64,000 bases of DNA from Rhodoferax sp. (GTDB lineage: Bacteria > Pseudomonadota > Gammaproteobacteria > Burkholderiales > Burkholderiaceae_C): NCBI RefSeq assembly GCF_025356155.1, contig NZ_JANXUQ010000273.1:32812-96811 (forward strand), written 5' to 3'. Position numbers and translations under genes: made by a program. Below the pieces are notes generated by a model. It was not told the origin of the DNA. It was given only the letters and a program-made list of their open reading frames with translations, and made no database searches. Below, one piece after another: positions 51,773 to 62,162 of the stretch. Numbering within the stretch: position 1 is the first letter of the stretch; each line of letters begins with the position of its first letter.

Positions 51773-54160
51773 TTACTCAACCCGGATTACCGCGTTGGGT
51801 TTAAAACCTAGGTCCGCCGCCTTGCCCTTACGCCCGCGTGCGGCGCGTGCGTTGTTCAAGCTGCGGATCTCCAGCGCTTCTTCGCGCTCCTTGCCGCCAC
51901 GGCCCACGCCGGCGATCCGTATGCTGCGGGTGTAGGCTGCCGCACCGGCCAAGGTGTCCTTGGCTTCCAGGTCAATCAGCATCAGGCCGCGGCCGCCGTT
52001 GCCCATGGATTTGAGTTCAGCGATCTCGAAGGTCAGGATGCGACCGCCCGTAGAAGCGCAAGCCACATGGGTGGCAGCCGGTACCAAAGCGGCGGGCGTA
52101 CCCGCCACCGCGACCTTGCCCTGCGCACCGGACACCAGCGACGGGCAGCACAGGCTTTCGCCGTCGTTGACCGACACAAAGGCCTTGCCCGCCTTTTGGC
52201 GCGACACCATGTTGTCTACCGTGGCCATGAAGCCATAGCCCGCCGTGCTGCTGAGCAACAGCGTAGCAGCCGCAGGCCCGGCAAAGTAGTACAGCAACTG
52301 TGTGCCGCTTTCCAGCTCAATCAGTGTGGTGACGGGCTGGCCATCGCCCCGCCCGCCTGGCAGCAGCGACACGGCTACGGAGTACACGCGGCCATTGGAG
52401 CCAAACACCAAGAGCGTGTCCACACTGCGGCACTCAAAGGTGCCGTACAGGCCGTCGCCCGCCTTGAAGGCAAACGACGTGGCCTCGTGGCCAAGACCTG
52501 TGCGGGTGCGCACCCAGCCTTTTTCACTGACGACGACGGTGACGGGCTCATCGAGCACCTTGATCTCCAGCACGGCTTTTTTCTCGGTCTGGATCAGTGT
52601 GCGGCGCGGGTCGGCAAAGGTCTTGGCATCCGCCTCGATTTCTTTGACCATCAGGCGGCGCAGCGCAGACGGATTTCCCAGAATTTCTTCCAGCTTGCCT
52701 TGTTCGGTGCGCAGCTCCAGCAGCTCTTGCTCGATCTTGATGGCTTCCAGCCGGGCCAGTTGGCGCAGGCGGATTTCAAGAATATCTTCGGCCTGAATCT
52801 CGGACAGCTTGAAGCGCTCCATCAGCGCCTGCTTGGGCTCGTCCGACTGGCGGATGATGGCAATCACTTCGTCGATATTCAGCAGGACGGTCTGGCGGCC
52901 TTCCAGAATATGGATGCGGGCCAGCACTTTGGATAAGCGGTGCTGCGATCGTCTCTCAATCGTGGTCTGGCGAAACGAAATCCACTCCAGCAGCATCTGG
53001 CGGAAGGACTTTTGTGTGGGCCTGCCATCCAGACCAATCATCGTCAGATTGATCGGCGACGACGTTTCCAGACTGGTGTGCGCCAGCAAGGTGTTGATCA
53101 GTTCCTGCTGCCCGATGCGGCTGGTCTTGGGCTCGAACACCAGGCGCACAGCGGCGTCTTTGTTGGATTCATCACGTTGCGCGTCCAGCACAGCCAGCAC
53201 GCTGGCCTTGAGCTGGGTTTGGTCTTGCGACAAGGCCTTTTTGCCCGCTTTGACCTTGGGGTTGGTCAGCTCTTCGACCTCTTCCAGCACGCGCTGGCTG
53301 CTGACGCCGGGTGGCAATTCGGTAATGACCAGTTGCCACTGGCCGCGGGCCAGGTCTTCAATCTTCCAACGGGCGCGCACCTTGAGCGAGCCGCGGCCGC
53401 TGCGGTAGGCGTCAGCAATATCGCCGGCGCTGCTGATGATCTGGCCGCCGCCGGGGTAGTCAGGGCCGGGCACCACGGCCAGCAAATCGGCCTCGGGCAG
53501 ATCGGGTTGCTTGATCAGTGCAATGCAGGCGTCAGCTATCTCGCGCAGGTTGTGGCTGGGGATTTCAGTAGCCAGGCCGACGGCAATGCCGCTGGCACCA
53601 TTGAGCAGCGCAAATGGCAGGCGGGCGGGGAGCAGCTTGGGTTCTTGTTCGCTGCCGTCGTAGTTGGGGGCAAAGTCCACCGTGCCTTCGTCCAGCTCGT
53701 CCAGTAACAGGCGGGTGATTTTGGCCAGACGTGCCTCGGTGTAGCGCATGGCGGCGGCGTTGTCACCGTCGCGAGAGCCGAAGTTGCCCTGGCCATCAAC
53801 CAAGGGGTAGCGCTGGTTGAAATCTTGCGCCATGCGCACCATGGCGTCATACGCGGCGGTGTCGCCGTGCGGGTGGTATTTGCCCAGCACATCGCCGACC
53901 ACGCGGGCGCTTTTGACGGGCTTGGCACCGGTGTTGCCGTTGGGACCGCTAAAACCCAGGCCCATGCGCGACATGGAATACAAAATGCGGCGTTGCACCG
54001 GCTTTTGGCCATCGCAGACATCGGGCAAGGCACGGCCCTTGACCACGCTCAGCGCGTATTCCAGGTAGGCACGTTGGGCGTAGGTGGCAAGGTTCAGTTC
54101 GTCATCACCGCCATCGCGGGGTGGTTCGGCTGCCAGGTCAAGGGTGGCTTGGTCGGTCAT
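51773..54160 (-). CDS. parC: DNA topoisomerase IV subunit A
   Basis: ParC cuts and rejoins DNA to decatenate daughter chromosomes. The 795-residue protein has the GyrA/ParC core start [19 protein letters not shown], the quinolone region [20 protein letters not shown] (Ser/Thr and Asp/Glu positions), and the catalytic Tyr in [10 protein letters not shown] (about 140). The C-terminal domain has six degraded blades, without the GyrA-box, which with the parE partner shows it is ParC. ParE is two genes upstream on the same strand, with a lytic transglycosylase gene inserted between. Confidence 0.96.
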   Translation of the reverse strand: MTDQATLDLAAEPPRDGGDDELNLATYAQRAYLEYALSVVKGRALPDVCDGQKPVQRRILYSMSRMGLGFSGPNGNTGAKPVKSARVVGDVLGKYHPHGDTAAYDAMVRMAQDFNQRYPLVDGQGNFGSRDGDNAAAMRYTEARLAKITRLLLDELDEGTVDFAPNYDGSEQEPKLLPARLPFALLNGASGIAVGLATEIPSHNLREIADACIALIKQPDLPEADLLAVVPGPDYPGGGQIISSAGDIADAYRSGRGSLKVRARWKIEDLARGQWQLVITELPPGVSSQRVLEEVEELTNPKVKAGKKALSQDQTQLKASVLAVLDAQRDESNKDAAVRLVFEPKTSRIGQQELINTLLAHTSLETSSPINLTMIGLDGRPTQKSFRQMLLEWISFRQTTIERRSQHRLSKVLARIHILEGRQTVLLNIDEVIAIIRQSDEPKQALMERFKLSEIQAEDILEIRLRQLARLEAIKIEQELLELRTEQGKLEEILGNPSALRRLMVKEIEADAKTFADPRRTLIQTEKKAVLEIKVLDEPVTVVVSEKGWVRTRTGLGHEATSFAFKAGDGLYGTFECRSVDTLLVFGSNGRVYSVAVSLLPGGRGDGQPVTTLIELESGTQLLYYFAGPAAATLLLSSTAGYGFMATVDNMVSRQKAGKAFVSVNDGESLCCPSLVSGAQGKVAVAGTPAALVPAATHVACASTGGRILTFEIAELKSMGNGGRGLMLIDLEAKDTLAGAAAYTRSIRIAGVGRGGKEREEALEIRSLNNARAARGRKGKAADLGFKPNAVIRVE

Positions 54161-54165
54161 GGATA

Positions 54166-55110
54166 CTAATTCGACAATTCGGTAGGAGACAGTGAGGCCT
54201 TGGCGGTCAGGCCGGAGCCCATGACCAAGTCCCCTGGTTGCAGGGGTTCATGCCCGGTTCTTCTGGACTGGGGTTCCGCGTCTTGCTGTCCGTTGAGTTC
54301 ACCCCAGCGCAAATTAACGTTGGCATTGGGGCCATGGAACTGCCCCTGCACCCTGGCGGCAGACGTTGCGGCGGGTACCACCACGCGGGCTTGGGGATTA
54401 AGGCGCTGATACAGCTGCATGACAGAGCGCACGTAGTTCTGCGTCTCCTTGAAATTGGGGATCTTGTTACCGGCTTTTTGCACCGCGCCTTCGCCCGCGT
54501 TGTAAGCGGCGACAGCCAGCTCCAATTGGCCCGGGAACATATTGATCAGATCGCGCAGGTAGCGCGCACCGGTCTGGATGTTGGTCTTGGGATCGGCCAG
54601 TTTGGTCGCGACGCTGCCGCTTCGGTCATTGGCCAGGCCATAACGCTGCGCGGTCGTGGGCATGACCTGCATCAGCCCGACAGCGCCCTTGGGCGAAATG
54701 GCTGCAGCATTGAAGCCGGATTCGGTGGCAATGACGGCATGCAGCAGGGACATGTCGAGCTGGTTGGCGTCTGCCGCAGTACGCATATGGGGTTTGACGG
54801 CCAAAAAGCCGGGTGAGGCTTCCATGCTGGCCACCGTGCGGGTCGCCGTACCGGGAGACATATCGCGCGCAATTGCCGTAGCAGCAGCACCGTCGGGGCT
54901 TGCGGCCGAGTCTGGCGCGGGCGTACCCCGAAACATCAGCTTGTACCGTTGGTCTATCTGATTGGACGCGAAGTGTTTGACGCCCTGAGCGTCGGTGTAA
55001 ATCCACATGTCGGCGTGGGCGACCTGGCCAGCCAGCAGCGCGGCTGCGGCCAGCGCTACAGTGTGGGCGCTTTTGACCAGTGCCCTGAAGTTCTTCAAAA
55101 GTAGGCGCAT
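54166..55110 (-). CDS. Lytic transglycosylase (SLT domain) with N-terminal DUF4124
   Basis: ATG at 55110 overlaps the parE stop (TGATG), which settles the start. The 314-residue protein has a signal peptide (to VAHA), a short DUF4124-like region ([18 protein letters not shown]) and the SLT domain (about 115-230) with catalytic Glu in AVIATESGF (about 129) and [28 protein letters not shown]. It cleaves peptidoglycan to anhydromuramyl products. The position between parE and parC, with one-base overlap and 5-bp gap, is unusual and makes one operon. Confidence 0.93.
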   Translation of the reverse strand: MRLLLKNFRALVKSAHTVALAAAALLAGQVAHADMWIYTDAQGVKHFASNQIDQRYKLMFRGTPAPDSAASPDGAAATAIARDMSPGTATRTVASMEASPGFLAVKPHMRTAADANQLDMSLLHAVIATESGFNAAAISPKGAVGLMQVMPTTAQRYGLANDRSGSVATKLADPKTNIQTGARYLRDLINMFPGQLELAVAAYNAGEGAVQKAGNKIPNFKETQNYVRSVMQLYQRLNPQARVVVPAATSAARVQGQFHGPNANVNLRWGELNGQQDAEPQSRRTGHEPLQPGDLVMGSGLTAKASLSPTELSN

Positions 55111-57080
55111 CAGACGTCTACCTCCACCGAGTCGCCATGCAACTCCATCAGTTCGCGCCGGGCTGCGGCCTCGCCCTTGCCCATGAGCTTGGTGATCAGG
55201 GCTTCGGTCGCGCCGAAATCGATGGCGCCCAGCATGACGGGCAGCAGGCGGCGGGTGTCGGGGTTGAGCGTGGTGTCCCACAACTGCTCGGCATTCATTT
55301 CACCCAGCCCTTTGAAGCGGCTGATGCTCCAGGCACCTTCTCGTACGCCTTCTTTGCGCAGCTTGTCGAGAATGGCGACCATCTCACCGTCGTCCAGCGC
55401 GTATGCCTTGGAAGCGGGCTTTTTGCCACGCGCCGGTGCATCGACCCGGAACAGTGGTGGACGCGCCACAAACACATGCCCAGTCTCAATCAGTTTGGGG
55501 AAGTGGCGGAAGAACAGCGTCAGCAGCAGCACCTGGATGTGGGAGCCGTCCACGTCCGCATCGCTCAGGATGCAGACCTTGCCGTAGCGCAGGCCCGACA
55601 TATCGGGCGAGTCGTTGGGGCCATGCGGGTCTACCCCGATAGCCACCGAGATGTCGTGGATTTCGGTGTTGGCGAAGAGACGGTCGCGGTCAACCTCCCA
55701 CGTATTCAACACCTTGCCACGCAAGGGCAGAATGGCCTGGTTTTCTTTGTCGCGGCCCATCTTGGCGCTGCCGCCAGCGGAATCGCCCTCGACCAGGAAA
55801 ACTTCGTTGTACGCAATGTCCTTGCTTTCGCAGTCGGTGAGCTTGCCGGGCAGCACGGCCACACCCGAGCTTTTGCGCTTTTCGACCTTTTGGCCGGCTT
55901 TTTGTCGGCTTTGGGCGGCTTTGATCGCCAGCTCCGCCAATTTCTTGCCGTAGTCGACGTGCTGGTTCAGCCACAACTCCAGCGCAGGGCGCACAAAACT
56001 GGAAACCAGGCGCACGGCATCGCGCGAATTGAGGCGCTCTTTGATCTGACCCTGGAACTGCGGGTCCAGCACTTTGGTAGACAACACATAACTGGCGCGG
56101 GCAAACACGTCCTCTGGCATCAGCTTGACGCCCTTGGGCAGCAGCGAATGCAGGTCAATGAAGCTTTTGACGGCGGTGAACAGACCATCGCGCAGGCCAC
56201 TTTCGTGCGTACCGCCCGCGCTGGTGGGGATCAAATTAACGTAACTCTCGCGTACCGGCTGGCCATCTTCGGTAAATGCAACGCACCACGATGCGCCCTC
56301 GCCTTCGGCAAAGTTGTCGCTCTGCGCATCGGCAAAACCTTCGCCCTCGAACAGCGGAATAACGGGGTCGCCGTTGAGCGTTTGCGTCAAGTAGTCGCGC
56401 AGGCCGCCCTTGAAAACCCAAGTTTGGGTTTCTTTGGTTTTCTCAATTAGCAGCGACACACTGACGCCGGGCATCAACACTGCCTTGCTGCGCAGCAAGT
56501 GGGTCAGCTCGGCCATGGGCAGAACAGCGGATTCAAAATACTTGGCATCGGGCCAAACACGGATGGTGGTTCCGGATTTGCGGTCGCCTTCGGCGATTTT
56601 GCGGGTTTGCAGAGGCTGAGTTACGTCGCCGTTCTCGAACACCAGCGCGGCCACCATGCCCTCACGGTAGGAGGTAGCCTCTAGTCGTTTGGCCAGGGCA
56701 TTGGTCACGGACACGCCGACGCCGTGCAGGCCGCCAGAGAAGCTGTAGGCGCCACCCTTGCCCTTGTCAAACTTGCCACCGGCGTGCAGACGGGTGAACA
56801 CCAACTCGATAACCGGCGCTTTTTCTTCCGGGTGCATGCCAAACGGGATGCCACGGCCATCGTCGTCAATTGCGACGGAGCCGTCGATATGAACGGTGAC
56901 CTTGATCTTTTTACCGTAACCGCCCAAGGCCTCATCGGCCGCGTTGTCCAGTACTTCCTGGATGACGTGCAGCGGGTTGTCGGTGCGCGTGTACATGCCT
57001 GGACGTTGTTTGACGGGCTCCAGGCCTTTGAGGACCCGGATGGAACCTTCGGAATATTCGGGGGTAGCTTTGACAGACAT
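55110..57080 (-). CDS. parE: DNA topoisomerase IV subunit B
   Basis: ATG at 57080 (MSVKATPEYSEGSIRVLKG) is chosen from homologues; the frame is open further upstream. The 656-residue protein has the GHKL ATPase with DNAADEALGG, DDGRGIP and SGGLHGVGVSVTNAL, a transducer domain with the KTKETQTW type of loop, and the TOPRIM domain with LVEGDSAGGSAK and DADVDGSH. It supplies the ATP-driven gate for ParC. It is divergent from the MFS gene (114-bp gap). Confidence 0.96.
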   Translation of the reverse strand: MSVKATPEYSEGSIRVLKGLEPVKQRPGMYTRTDNPLHVIQEVLDNAADEALGGYGKKIKVTVHIDGSVAIDDDGRGIPFGMHPEEKAPVIELVFTRLHAGGKFDKGKGGAYSFSGGLHGVGVSVTNALAKRLEATSYREGMVAALVFENGDVTQPLQTRKIAEGDRKSGTTIRVWPDAKYFESAVLPMAELTHLLRSKAVLMPGVSVSLLIEKTKETQTWVFKGGLRDYLTQTLNGDPVIPLFEGEGFADAQSDNFAEGEGASWCVAFTEDGQPVRESYVNLIPTSAGGTHESGLRDGLFTAVKSFIDLHSLLPKGVKLMPEDVFARASYVLSTKVLDPQFQGQIKERLNSRDAVRLVSSFVRPALELWLNQHVDYGKKLAELAIKAAQSRQKAGQKVEKRKSSGVAVLPGKLTDCESKDIAYNEVFLVEGDSAGGSAKMGRDKENQAILPLRGKVLNTWEVDRDRLFANTEIHDISVAIGVDPHGPNDSPDMSGLRYGKVCILSDADVDGSHIQVLLLTLFFRHFPKLIETGHVFVARPPLFRVDAPARGKKPASKAYALDDGEMVAILDKLRKEGVREGAWSISRFKGLGEMNAEQLWDTTLNPDTRRLLPVMLGAIDFGATEALITKLMGKGEAAARRELMELHGDSVEVDV

Positions 57081-57194
57081 AGCGCGGCATTGTAATCGCC
57101 GACGTGACAGTGACTGTATGCAAATACAGCCCGTCACCGCAGTGGCTTTGAAAGCAGGCAAACCATCAGCGACTGGATTGGTGACAATCAGGCC

Positions 57195-58421
57195 ATGCAA
57201 CATGCCCCCAAAACGCTTTCCATCGCCCAGGTATTGGCCTGCGGCGCCACCATCGTGACACTGTCCATGGGCATACGCCACGGTTTTGGCCTGTGGCTGC
57301 AGCCCATCACCCAGGAGCACGGTTGGACGCGGGAAACGTTCGCGTTGGCAATTGCCATACAGAATCTGGCCTGGGGCATCGCTGGCATTTTTGCCGGAAT
57401 GGCCGCTGACCGTTTTGGCGCCTTTCGCGTCATCATTGTCGGATCGGTGCTTTACGCATTGGGACTGGTGGGCATGGCACACGCCGATACACCACTCTTG
57501 TTTGCGCTGAGCACCGGCGTGCTGATCGGCATGGCGCAGGCGGGCACTACGTATGCCGTCATCTATGGCGTGATTGGCCGCAACGTGAGTGCGGAGAAAC
57601 GCTCTTGGGCCATGGGCGTGGCGGCAGCGGCGGGCTCGTTCGGGCAGTTTCTGATGGTGCCTACCGAGGGTTTCCTGATCGGCCACTTCGGCTGGCAAGA
57701 GGCACTGGTGATGCTGGGTGCCGCTTCGTTGCTGATGATTCCGCTGGCTTGGGGCTTGCGGGAACCGACCTTTGGCGGCGCTACGGCCGCGCCCCGTGAG
57801 CAAACCATCCTCCAAGCGCTGCGCGAGGCCATCAAATACCCCAGCTTCCAGTTGCTGATGGCTGGCTACTTTGTGTGTGGCTTTCAGGTGGTTTTCATTG
57901 GCGTACACATGCCAAGCTATTTGAAGGACAAGGGTTTGTCACCCCAAGTGGCCAGTTATGCGCTGGCACTGATTGGTTTGTTCAATGTCTTTGGAACCTA
58001 TGCCGCCGGTGTGCTGGGGCAAAAGATGCAGAAGAAAAACATACTGGCCTTCATCTACTTTGCACGCGCCATCGCGATCAGCCTGTTTTTGCTGGCACCG
58101 CTGACACCAACCAGCGTCTACGTCTTTTCCAGCGTGATGGGGCTCCTGTGGTTGTCGACCATTCCGCCCACCAATGCCACCGTGGCACAGATATTTGGGG
58201 TGGCGCATTTGTCGATGCTGGGCGGTTTTGTGTTTTTTAGCCACCAAATCGGCTCATTTATGGGCGTCTGGCTGGGCGGCTATCTGTATGACAAGACCGG
58301 CAGCTACGACATCGTCTGGTACATCGCGATTGGGCTGGGTGTAGCTGCCGCGTTGATCAATTTGCCGGTGAAAGAGTCTGCCATCAACCGCACCCTGCCG
58401 CGGGGTGCCGTTACACCATGA
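57195..58421 (+). CDS. MFS transporter
   Basis: The 408-residue protein has 12 membrane helices and MFS signatures (GMAADRFGAFRVIIVG between TM2 and TM3, and a matching KM-QKKN loop between TM8 and TM9). The start SIAQVLACGATIVTLSMGIR followed by HGFGLWLQPI is that of the oxalate/formate-antiporter-like and monocarboxylate-like MFS group common in Comamonadaceae. The substrate cannot be told. Its stop overlaps the start of the 41-residue gene (ATGA). Confidence 0.9.
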   Translation: MQHAPKTLSIAQVLACGATIVTLSMGIRHGFGLWLQPITQEHGWTRETFALAIAIQNLAWGIAGIFAGMAADRFGAFRVIIVGSVLYALGLVGMAHADTPLLFALSTGVLIGMAQAGTTYAVIYGVIGRNVSAEKRSWAMGVAAAAGSFGQFLMVPTEGFLIGHFGWQEALVMLGAASLLMIPLAWGLREPTFGGATAAPREQTILQALREAIKYPSFQLLMAGYFVCGFQVVFIGVHMPSYLKDKGLSPQVASYALALIGLFNVFGTYAAGVLGQKMQKKNILAFIYFARAIAISLFLLAPLTPTSVYVFSSVMGLLWLSTIPPTNATVAQIFGVAHLSMLGGFVFFSHQIGSFMGVWLGGYLYDKTGSYDIVWYIAIGLGVAAALINLPVKESAINRTLPRGAVTP

Positions 58422-58543
58422 CGCTGCGTAGGCGCCTAGTCTTTACAGTGCTGGCGACCGTTGTGCTAGCCGGGGTGTTTTTGATGTACACCCGGCCAGA
58501 CTTCATGGTGCAGATGGCCAACCAGGTGTGGGCCTGCTTTTGA
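58418..58543 (+). CDS. 41-residue membrane peptide overlapping MFS gene
   Basis: ATG at 58418 overlaps the MFS stop (ATGA). The product has MTLRRRLVFT, a hydrophobic helix (about 9-23) and the tail YTRPDFMVQMANQVWACF. The overlap, the positive-inside start and one clean helix suggest a real gene translated by coupling. I believe similar peptides follow this type of transporter in relatives, but cannot verify it. It could be a transporter accessory. Confidence 0.55.
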   Translation: MTLRRRLVFTVLATVVLAGVFLMYTRPDFMVQMANQVWACF

Positions 58544-59088
58544 AACCCTCCGCCTGGATTGTTCGCTGGTCGCATCTGCTGGAGCCTGGTGCAACCGTGC
58601 TGGACGTGGCCTGCGGACCGGGGCGACACGTGGAGTGGTTTGCAGGACGTGAACACCCGGTCACCGGTGTGGACCGCGACATTGCGCAAGCCCGGCAAAA
58701 CACACCTGGCGCCGAACTGATAGAGGCTGATATTGAAAGCGGCTCTTGGCCCCTGCACGCGCAGGGCGCCGCCCGCACCTTTGGCGCAGTTGTCGTTACC
58801 AACTACCTGTGGCGCCCGCTGATGGACACCGTGCTGGCCAGCGTGGCGCCGGGCGGCGTGCTACTTTACGAAACTTTTGCAATGGGCAATGCCAGCGTGG
58901 GACGGCCCAGCCGGCCTGATTTTTTATTGCGGCCGGGCGAGCTGCTAAACACCTGTGCGGCGCTGGACATAGTGGCCTACGAGCAGGGCTACCTGGAGGA
59001 TCCACCCCGTTTTGTGCAGCGCATTGCGGCCCTGCGGCCACCCGCCGACGGGGCCCGGCTGATGGAATCCAGCCGCTGTGCACTCTAG
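58528..59088 (+). CDS. Class I SAM-dependent methyltransferase
   Basis: The frame starts with GTG at 58528 inside the 41-residue gene, or TTG at 58540 at its stop. The 186-residue protein has motif I TVLDVACGPGRHVEWFA, the acidic loop TGVDRDIAQA, then LIEADIESGSW and YLWRPLMDTVLASVAPGGVLLYETFA. These mark a small-molecule type methyltransferase of unknown target. It is in a row with the MFS gene and followed by dapA. Confidence 0.82.
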   Translation: MGLLLKPSAWIVRWSHLLEPGATVLDVACGPGRHVEWFAGREHPVTGVDRDIAQARQNTPGAELIEADIESGSWPLHAQGAARTFGAVVVTNYLWRPLMDTVLASVAPGGVLLYETFAMGNASVGRPSRPDFLLRPGELLNTCAALDIVAYEQGYLEDPPRFVQRIAALRPPADGARLMESSRCAL

Positions 59089-59121
59089 GTAAAATAGTTG
59101 ATTACCGTACAAATAACCGAC

Positions 59122-60015
59122 ATGAACCCAACCCATGGCCCTCTCACTGGCAGCATCGTCGCGCTGGTCACCCCGATGCAAGACGATGGCTCCGTGGACT
59201 ACCCGGCGCTGCGCAAGCTGATCGACTGGCATATCACCGAAGGAACCGACTGCATCGGTGTGGTGGGCACTACCGGCGAGTCGCCCACTGTGAATGTCGA
59301 AGAGCACTGTGAGATCATTCGCGTGTCGGTCGAACAAGCTGCCGGGCGCGTACCCGTGATGGCCGGTTGCGGCGCAAATTCGACCTCAGAGGCCATTGAG
59401 TTGGCACGCTTTGCCAAGAAGGTTGGCGCGGATTCCCAACTGCAAGTTGTGCCCTACTACAACAAGCCCACACAAGAAGGCCAGTACCTGCACTTCAAGG
59501 CCATTGCCGAAGCGGTGGAACTGCCCCTCGTTTTGTACAACGTACCGGGTCGCTCGGTGGCTGATATGGCGCACGACACCGTCATGCGCCTGGCCCAGGT
59601 TCCTGGCATTGTGGGTATCAAGGAAGCCACCGGCAATATCGAACGCGCGCAGTGGCTGATCAAGGAAGCGCCGAAAGGTTTTGCCATTTATTCGGGTGAT
59701 GACCCCACGGCTGTTGCCCTGATGTTGTGCGGTGGCCATGGCAATGTGAGCGTCACTGCCAACGTGGCACCACGCCTGATGCACGAGCTATGCATGGCCG
59801 CCATCGCAGGCAATGTGCAACGTGCCATGGAGATCCAATTCCAGCTTCTGCCATTACACAAAGCACTTTTCGTAGAATCCAACCCGATTCCCGTCAAATG
59901 GGCGGTTTCGCGCATGGGCTTGTGTAAAGATGCGCTTCGCCTGCCATTGACCGTGTTGACGCAAGACAATCGACCGATGCTGGAACGCGTAATGCGGTCC
60001 ACGGGTTTGATTTAA
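59122..60015 (+). CDS. dapA: 4-hydroxy-tetrahydrodipicolinate synthase
   Basis: DapA condenses pyruvate and aspartate semialdehyde in lysine and diaminopimelate synthesis. ATG at 59122 is preferred to TTG at 59098. The 297-residue protein has [10 protein letters not shown], the TTGESPT loop, [14 protein letters not shown] with the catalytic Tyr, and the Schiff-base Lys in [15 protein letters not shown] (about 167). TAAAAT near 59091-59096 may be its -10. bamC follows 26 bp later, the common proteobacterial pair. Confidence 0.96.
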   Translation: MNPTHGPLTGSIVALVTPMQDDGSVDYPALRKLIDWHITEGTDCIGVVGTTGESPTVNVEEHCEIIRVSVEQAAGRVPVMAGCGANSTSEAIELARFAKKVGADSQLQVVPYYNKPTQEGQYLHFKAIAEAVELPLVLYNVPGRSVADMAHDTVMRLAQVPGIVGIKEATGNIERAQWLIKEAPKGFAIYSGDDPTAVALMLCGGHGNVSVTANVAPRLMHELCMAAIAGNVQRAMEIQFQLLPLHKALFVESNPIPVKWAVSRMGLCKDALRLPLTVLTQDNRPMLERVMRSTGLI

Positions 60016-60041
60016 GTAGCTTTTCCATTCAGAGGATTTTC

Positions 60042-61148
60042 GTGAACCCTTTCTTCAAATTGACGCTTGTGAGCGTAGCAATCTCGCTGTCGGCCTGTAG
60101 TGTTTTGGAAACCGACAAGGTGGACTACCGCAGCGCGAGCAACGGTGTGAAGGTGCCATCACTGGACGTACCACCCGATCTCACCCAACTGTCCAAAGAT
60201 ACACACTACGCAGTAGTGGGCGGAACGGTGTCGGCATCCGGGTTCAAGGCCGGTCAACCTGCGGTTTTGGCTACTACCCCAGTTGTCGCCGCTGCTACCC
60301 TGGGTGATGTACGTATTGAACGCGCTGGCAACCAACGTTGGCTGGTGGTCAATCGCCCGGCCGACAAGCTGTGGGAGCCTGTGAAAGACTTCTGGCAAGA
60401 AAATGGTTTCCAATTGTCCATGGACCAAAACGCTTTGGGCATTATGGAAACCGACTGGGCCGAAAACCGGGCCAAGATTCCTCAAGACTTTATCCGCGCT
60501 TCGCTGGGCAAATTGCTGGATTCTTTGTACTCGACCGCTGAGCGGGACAAATTCCGCACCCGTTTGGAGCGCAATGCCAACGGCGAAACCGAGATTTTTA
60601 TCAGCCACCGCGGCATGATTGAAACAGTCACTACGACTTCTTCCAAGGAGTCCGGCAGCACCGTTTGGCAGCCCCGCGCCACGGACCCCGAACTCGAAGC
60701 CGAGTTTCTGCGCCGCCTGATGGTCAAACTCGGCGTCAGCGAGCCACAGGCCAAAACACTGGTTGCAAGTGCCGTCGCGCCCAAGAGCATTGCATCGATT
60801 TCTACCGAGAACGGCCAGCCAGCCGTACGTATTGAAGAAGGGTTCGAGAGTGCGTGGCGCCGCGTTGGCTTGGCCCTGGACCGCACTGGCTTCACGGTGG
60901 AAGACCGCGACCGCAAACAGGGTATTTACTTTGTGCGCTATGTGCCATTGAATGCGGACAACACGGAGCCTGGTTTCTTCAGCAAACTTTTCAGCAGCAG
61001 CAAGAACAACGATGCCGCGAAGTACCAAATTGCCGTGCGCAGCGTGGCGAACGTGACGACTGTGTCGGTGCTCGACAACAAGGGTTCGCCCGAAACATCG
61101 GTCAGTGCACAACGGATCGTCAAAGTGATTGCCGACGATATCAAGTAA
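60042..61148 (+). CDS. bamC: Outer membrane assembly lipoprotein BamC
   Basis: Starts with GTG at 60042 behind AGAGGA. The 368-residue lipoprotein has lipobox LSAC (Cys19), a short unstructured segment (VDYRSASNGVKVPSLDVPPDLTQL, which in BamC binds BamD), and two helix-grip domains; the first has RWLVVNRPADKLWEPVKDFW and GIMETDWAENRA, the second VRIEEGFESAWRRVGLALDR. It is a member of the BAM complex, which inserts outer-membrane proteins. Two hairpins follow directly. Confidence 0.93.
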   Translation: MNPFFKLTLVSVAISLSACSVLETDKVDYRSASNGVKVPSLDVPPDLTQLSKDTHYAVVGGTVSASGFKAGQPAVLATTPVVAAATLGDVRIERAGNQRWLVVNRPADKLWEPVKDFWQENGFQLSMDQNALGIMETDWAENRAKIPQDFIRASLGKLLDSLYSTAERDKFRTRLERNANGETEIFISHRGMIETVTTTSSKESGSTVWQPRATDPELEAEFLRRLMVKLGVSEPQAKTLVASAVAPKSIASISTENGQPAVRIEEGFESAWRRVGLALDRTGFTVEDRDRKQGIYFVRYVPLNADNTEPGFFSKLFSSSKNNDAAKYQIAVRSVANVTTVSVLDNKGSPETSVSAQRIVKVIADDIK

Positions 61149-61158
61149 TAACTTGACA

Positions 61159-61187
61159 GCAATATCCCGTTATCTTCGGGATATTGC
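61159..61187. other. Perfect 11-bp stem-loop after bamC
   Basis: GCAATATCCCG, a seven-base loop, and CGGGATATTGC. No T run follows, so it may act with the next hairpin or protect the mRNA end. Confidence 0.6.
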
Positions 61188-61193
61188 AGACGC

Positions 61194-61221
61194 AAAAAAG
61201 CCACCCGACGGTGGCTTTTTT
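61194..61221. terminator. Bidirectional Rho-independent terminator
   Basis: AAAAAAGCCACC, a four-base loop, and GGTGGCTTTTTT, a 12-bp perfect stem counting A/T pairs. It serves bamC on the plus strand and the convergent lipoprotein gene on the minus strand. Confidence 0.9.
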
Positions 61222-61240
61222 GTCGCTCAAGTAATTTGAA

Positions 61241-61495
61241 TTACTTTTTAGCAGCGGAAGCGGCTGCAGCATTGGCGGCGGTCGCGACATCAGAAGCTGC
61301 AGTAGTAGCAGCAGAAGCGGCGGCAGCGGCACCAGCAGCGCCGGCGTCTTTGACAGCGTCAGCAACAGCAGAAGCAGCGGGAGCGGCGGCAGGAGCTGGA
61401 GCAACAACCACGGGAGCTGGAGTTTCGACGGGCTTGCTACAAGCAGCCAAGGCAGCGGCAGCGATAACGGCTGCCAAGACGAGTGATTTGTTCAT
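61241..61495 (-). CDS. Small Ala-rich lipoprotein
   Basis: 84 residues: MNKSLVLAAVIAAAALAACS gives a clear lipobox (LAAC, Cys19), and the mature chain is a Pro/Val linker followed by about 50 residues mostly Ala with Asp, Lys and Thr, ending in KK. The tail should form one long amphipathic or coiled helix, a bit like Lpp in size. Function unknown. It is convergent with bamC across the terminator. Confidence 0.7.
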   Translation of the reverse strand: MNKSLVLAAVIAAAALAACSKPVETPAPVVVAPAPAAAPAASAVADAVKDAGAAGAAAAASAATTAASDVATAANAAAASAAKK

Positions 61496-61652
61496 TTTAA
61501 AAACTAGAGTGAGTTAACGAAACAATTTTCGGAAATTGTCCAAAGCAGCACGCCGCCCAGACTCAGACAAAAAGCATTCGATCTCTTTTTGCCTAACCCA
61601 CAATTATACAGGATTGCACTTTAAATACACGGGAAAACCCTTTATTGGGTTG

Positions 61653-62162
61653 TTACAGGCCCAAAGTTGTTGCTGAAAAGCCTGGGGCGCTCTGCCGCCG
61701 GCATTCATCCAACTCTTCCTTCAACAACACCCGCCGGCCAGGCTCAAGGTCGGCCACCCCGGTACTGCGCACCAAATCCAGGCGCCGCATGCTCCAATGT
61801 GGGCTCCACAGCGCACTGGGCATTTCGCTGGCGTCAATGGTCTTGCACACGCGGCACTCGACGATGTGGTCCCATGTCTTGCGCCAAGTGACGAACCGCG
61901 GCTGGTAACGCAGGATGGAGTTGTAACTGTGTGCCAACATCACCAGTTGGCGGCCGGTTCCCGCCCAGGCTTGCAAAGATTCGGATACGGCACGTTCGCC
62001 TAGCGGCCAGTCCTCAAACGACGCATCGCTCCAGACCATGCTCGGCCAACCTTCTTGCGCGGCGCGCGCCAAAGCCACGCGCACGATCTGTGCAAACGCC
62101 GTCGGGCCGCTGAATGCGCCTTTCAGCACCTCACCGCCTGCTGTGTCTTCGTCAGTCGCCAT
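61653..62162 (-). CDS. Conserved hypothetical protein
   Basis: 169 residues without a signal peptide or known motif. Notable are SLQAWAGTGRQLVMLAHSYN, RYQPRFVTWRKTWDHIVECR and a C-terminal LEPGRRVLLKEELDECRRQS. The pattern of basic and aromatic residues with WPSMVWSDASFEDWPLGER suggests a compact, possibly nucleotide- or RNA-related fold, but I have no family name for it. It overlaps the upstream cupin gene by 11 bp, so the two are cotranscribed; I recall the pair together in Burkholderiales. Confidence 0.7.
   Translation of the reverse strand: MATDEDTAGGEVLKGAFSGPTAFAQIVRVALARAAQEGWPSMVWSDASFEDWPLGERAVSESLQAWAGTGRQLVMLAHSYNSILRYQPRFVTWRKTWDHIVECRVCKTIDASEMPSALWSPHWSMRRLDLVRSTGVADLEPGRRVLLKEELDECRRQSAPGFSATTLGL

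Noticed and set aside
57081..57908. N-terminal extension of the parE frame
   Set aside because: The extra 276 codons are unlike GyrB/ParE, lie opposite the MFS gene and are low in expected codon bias; the family start is at 57080.
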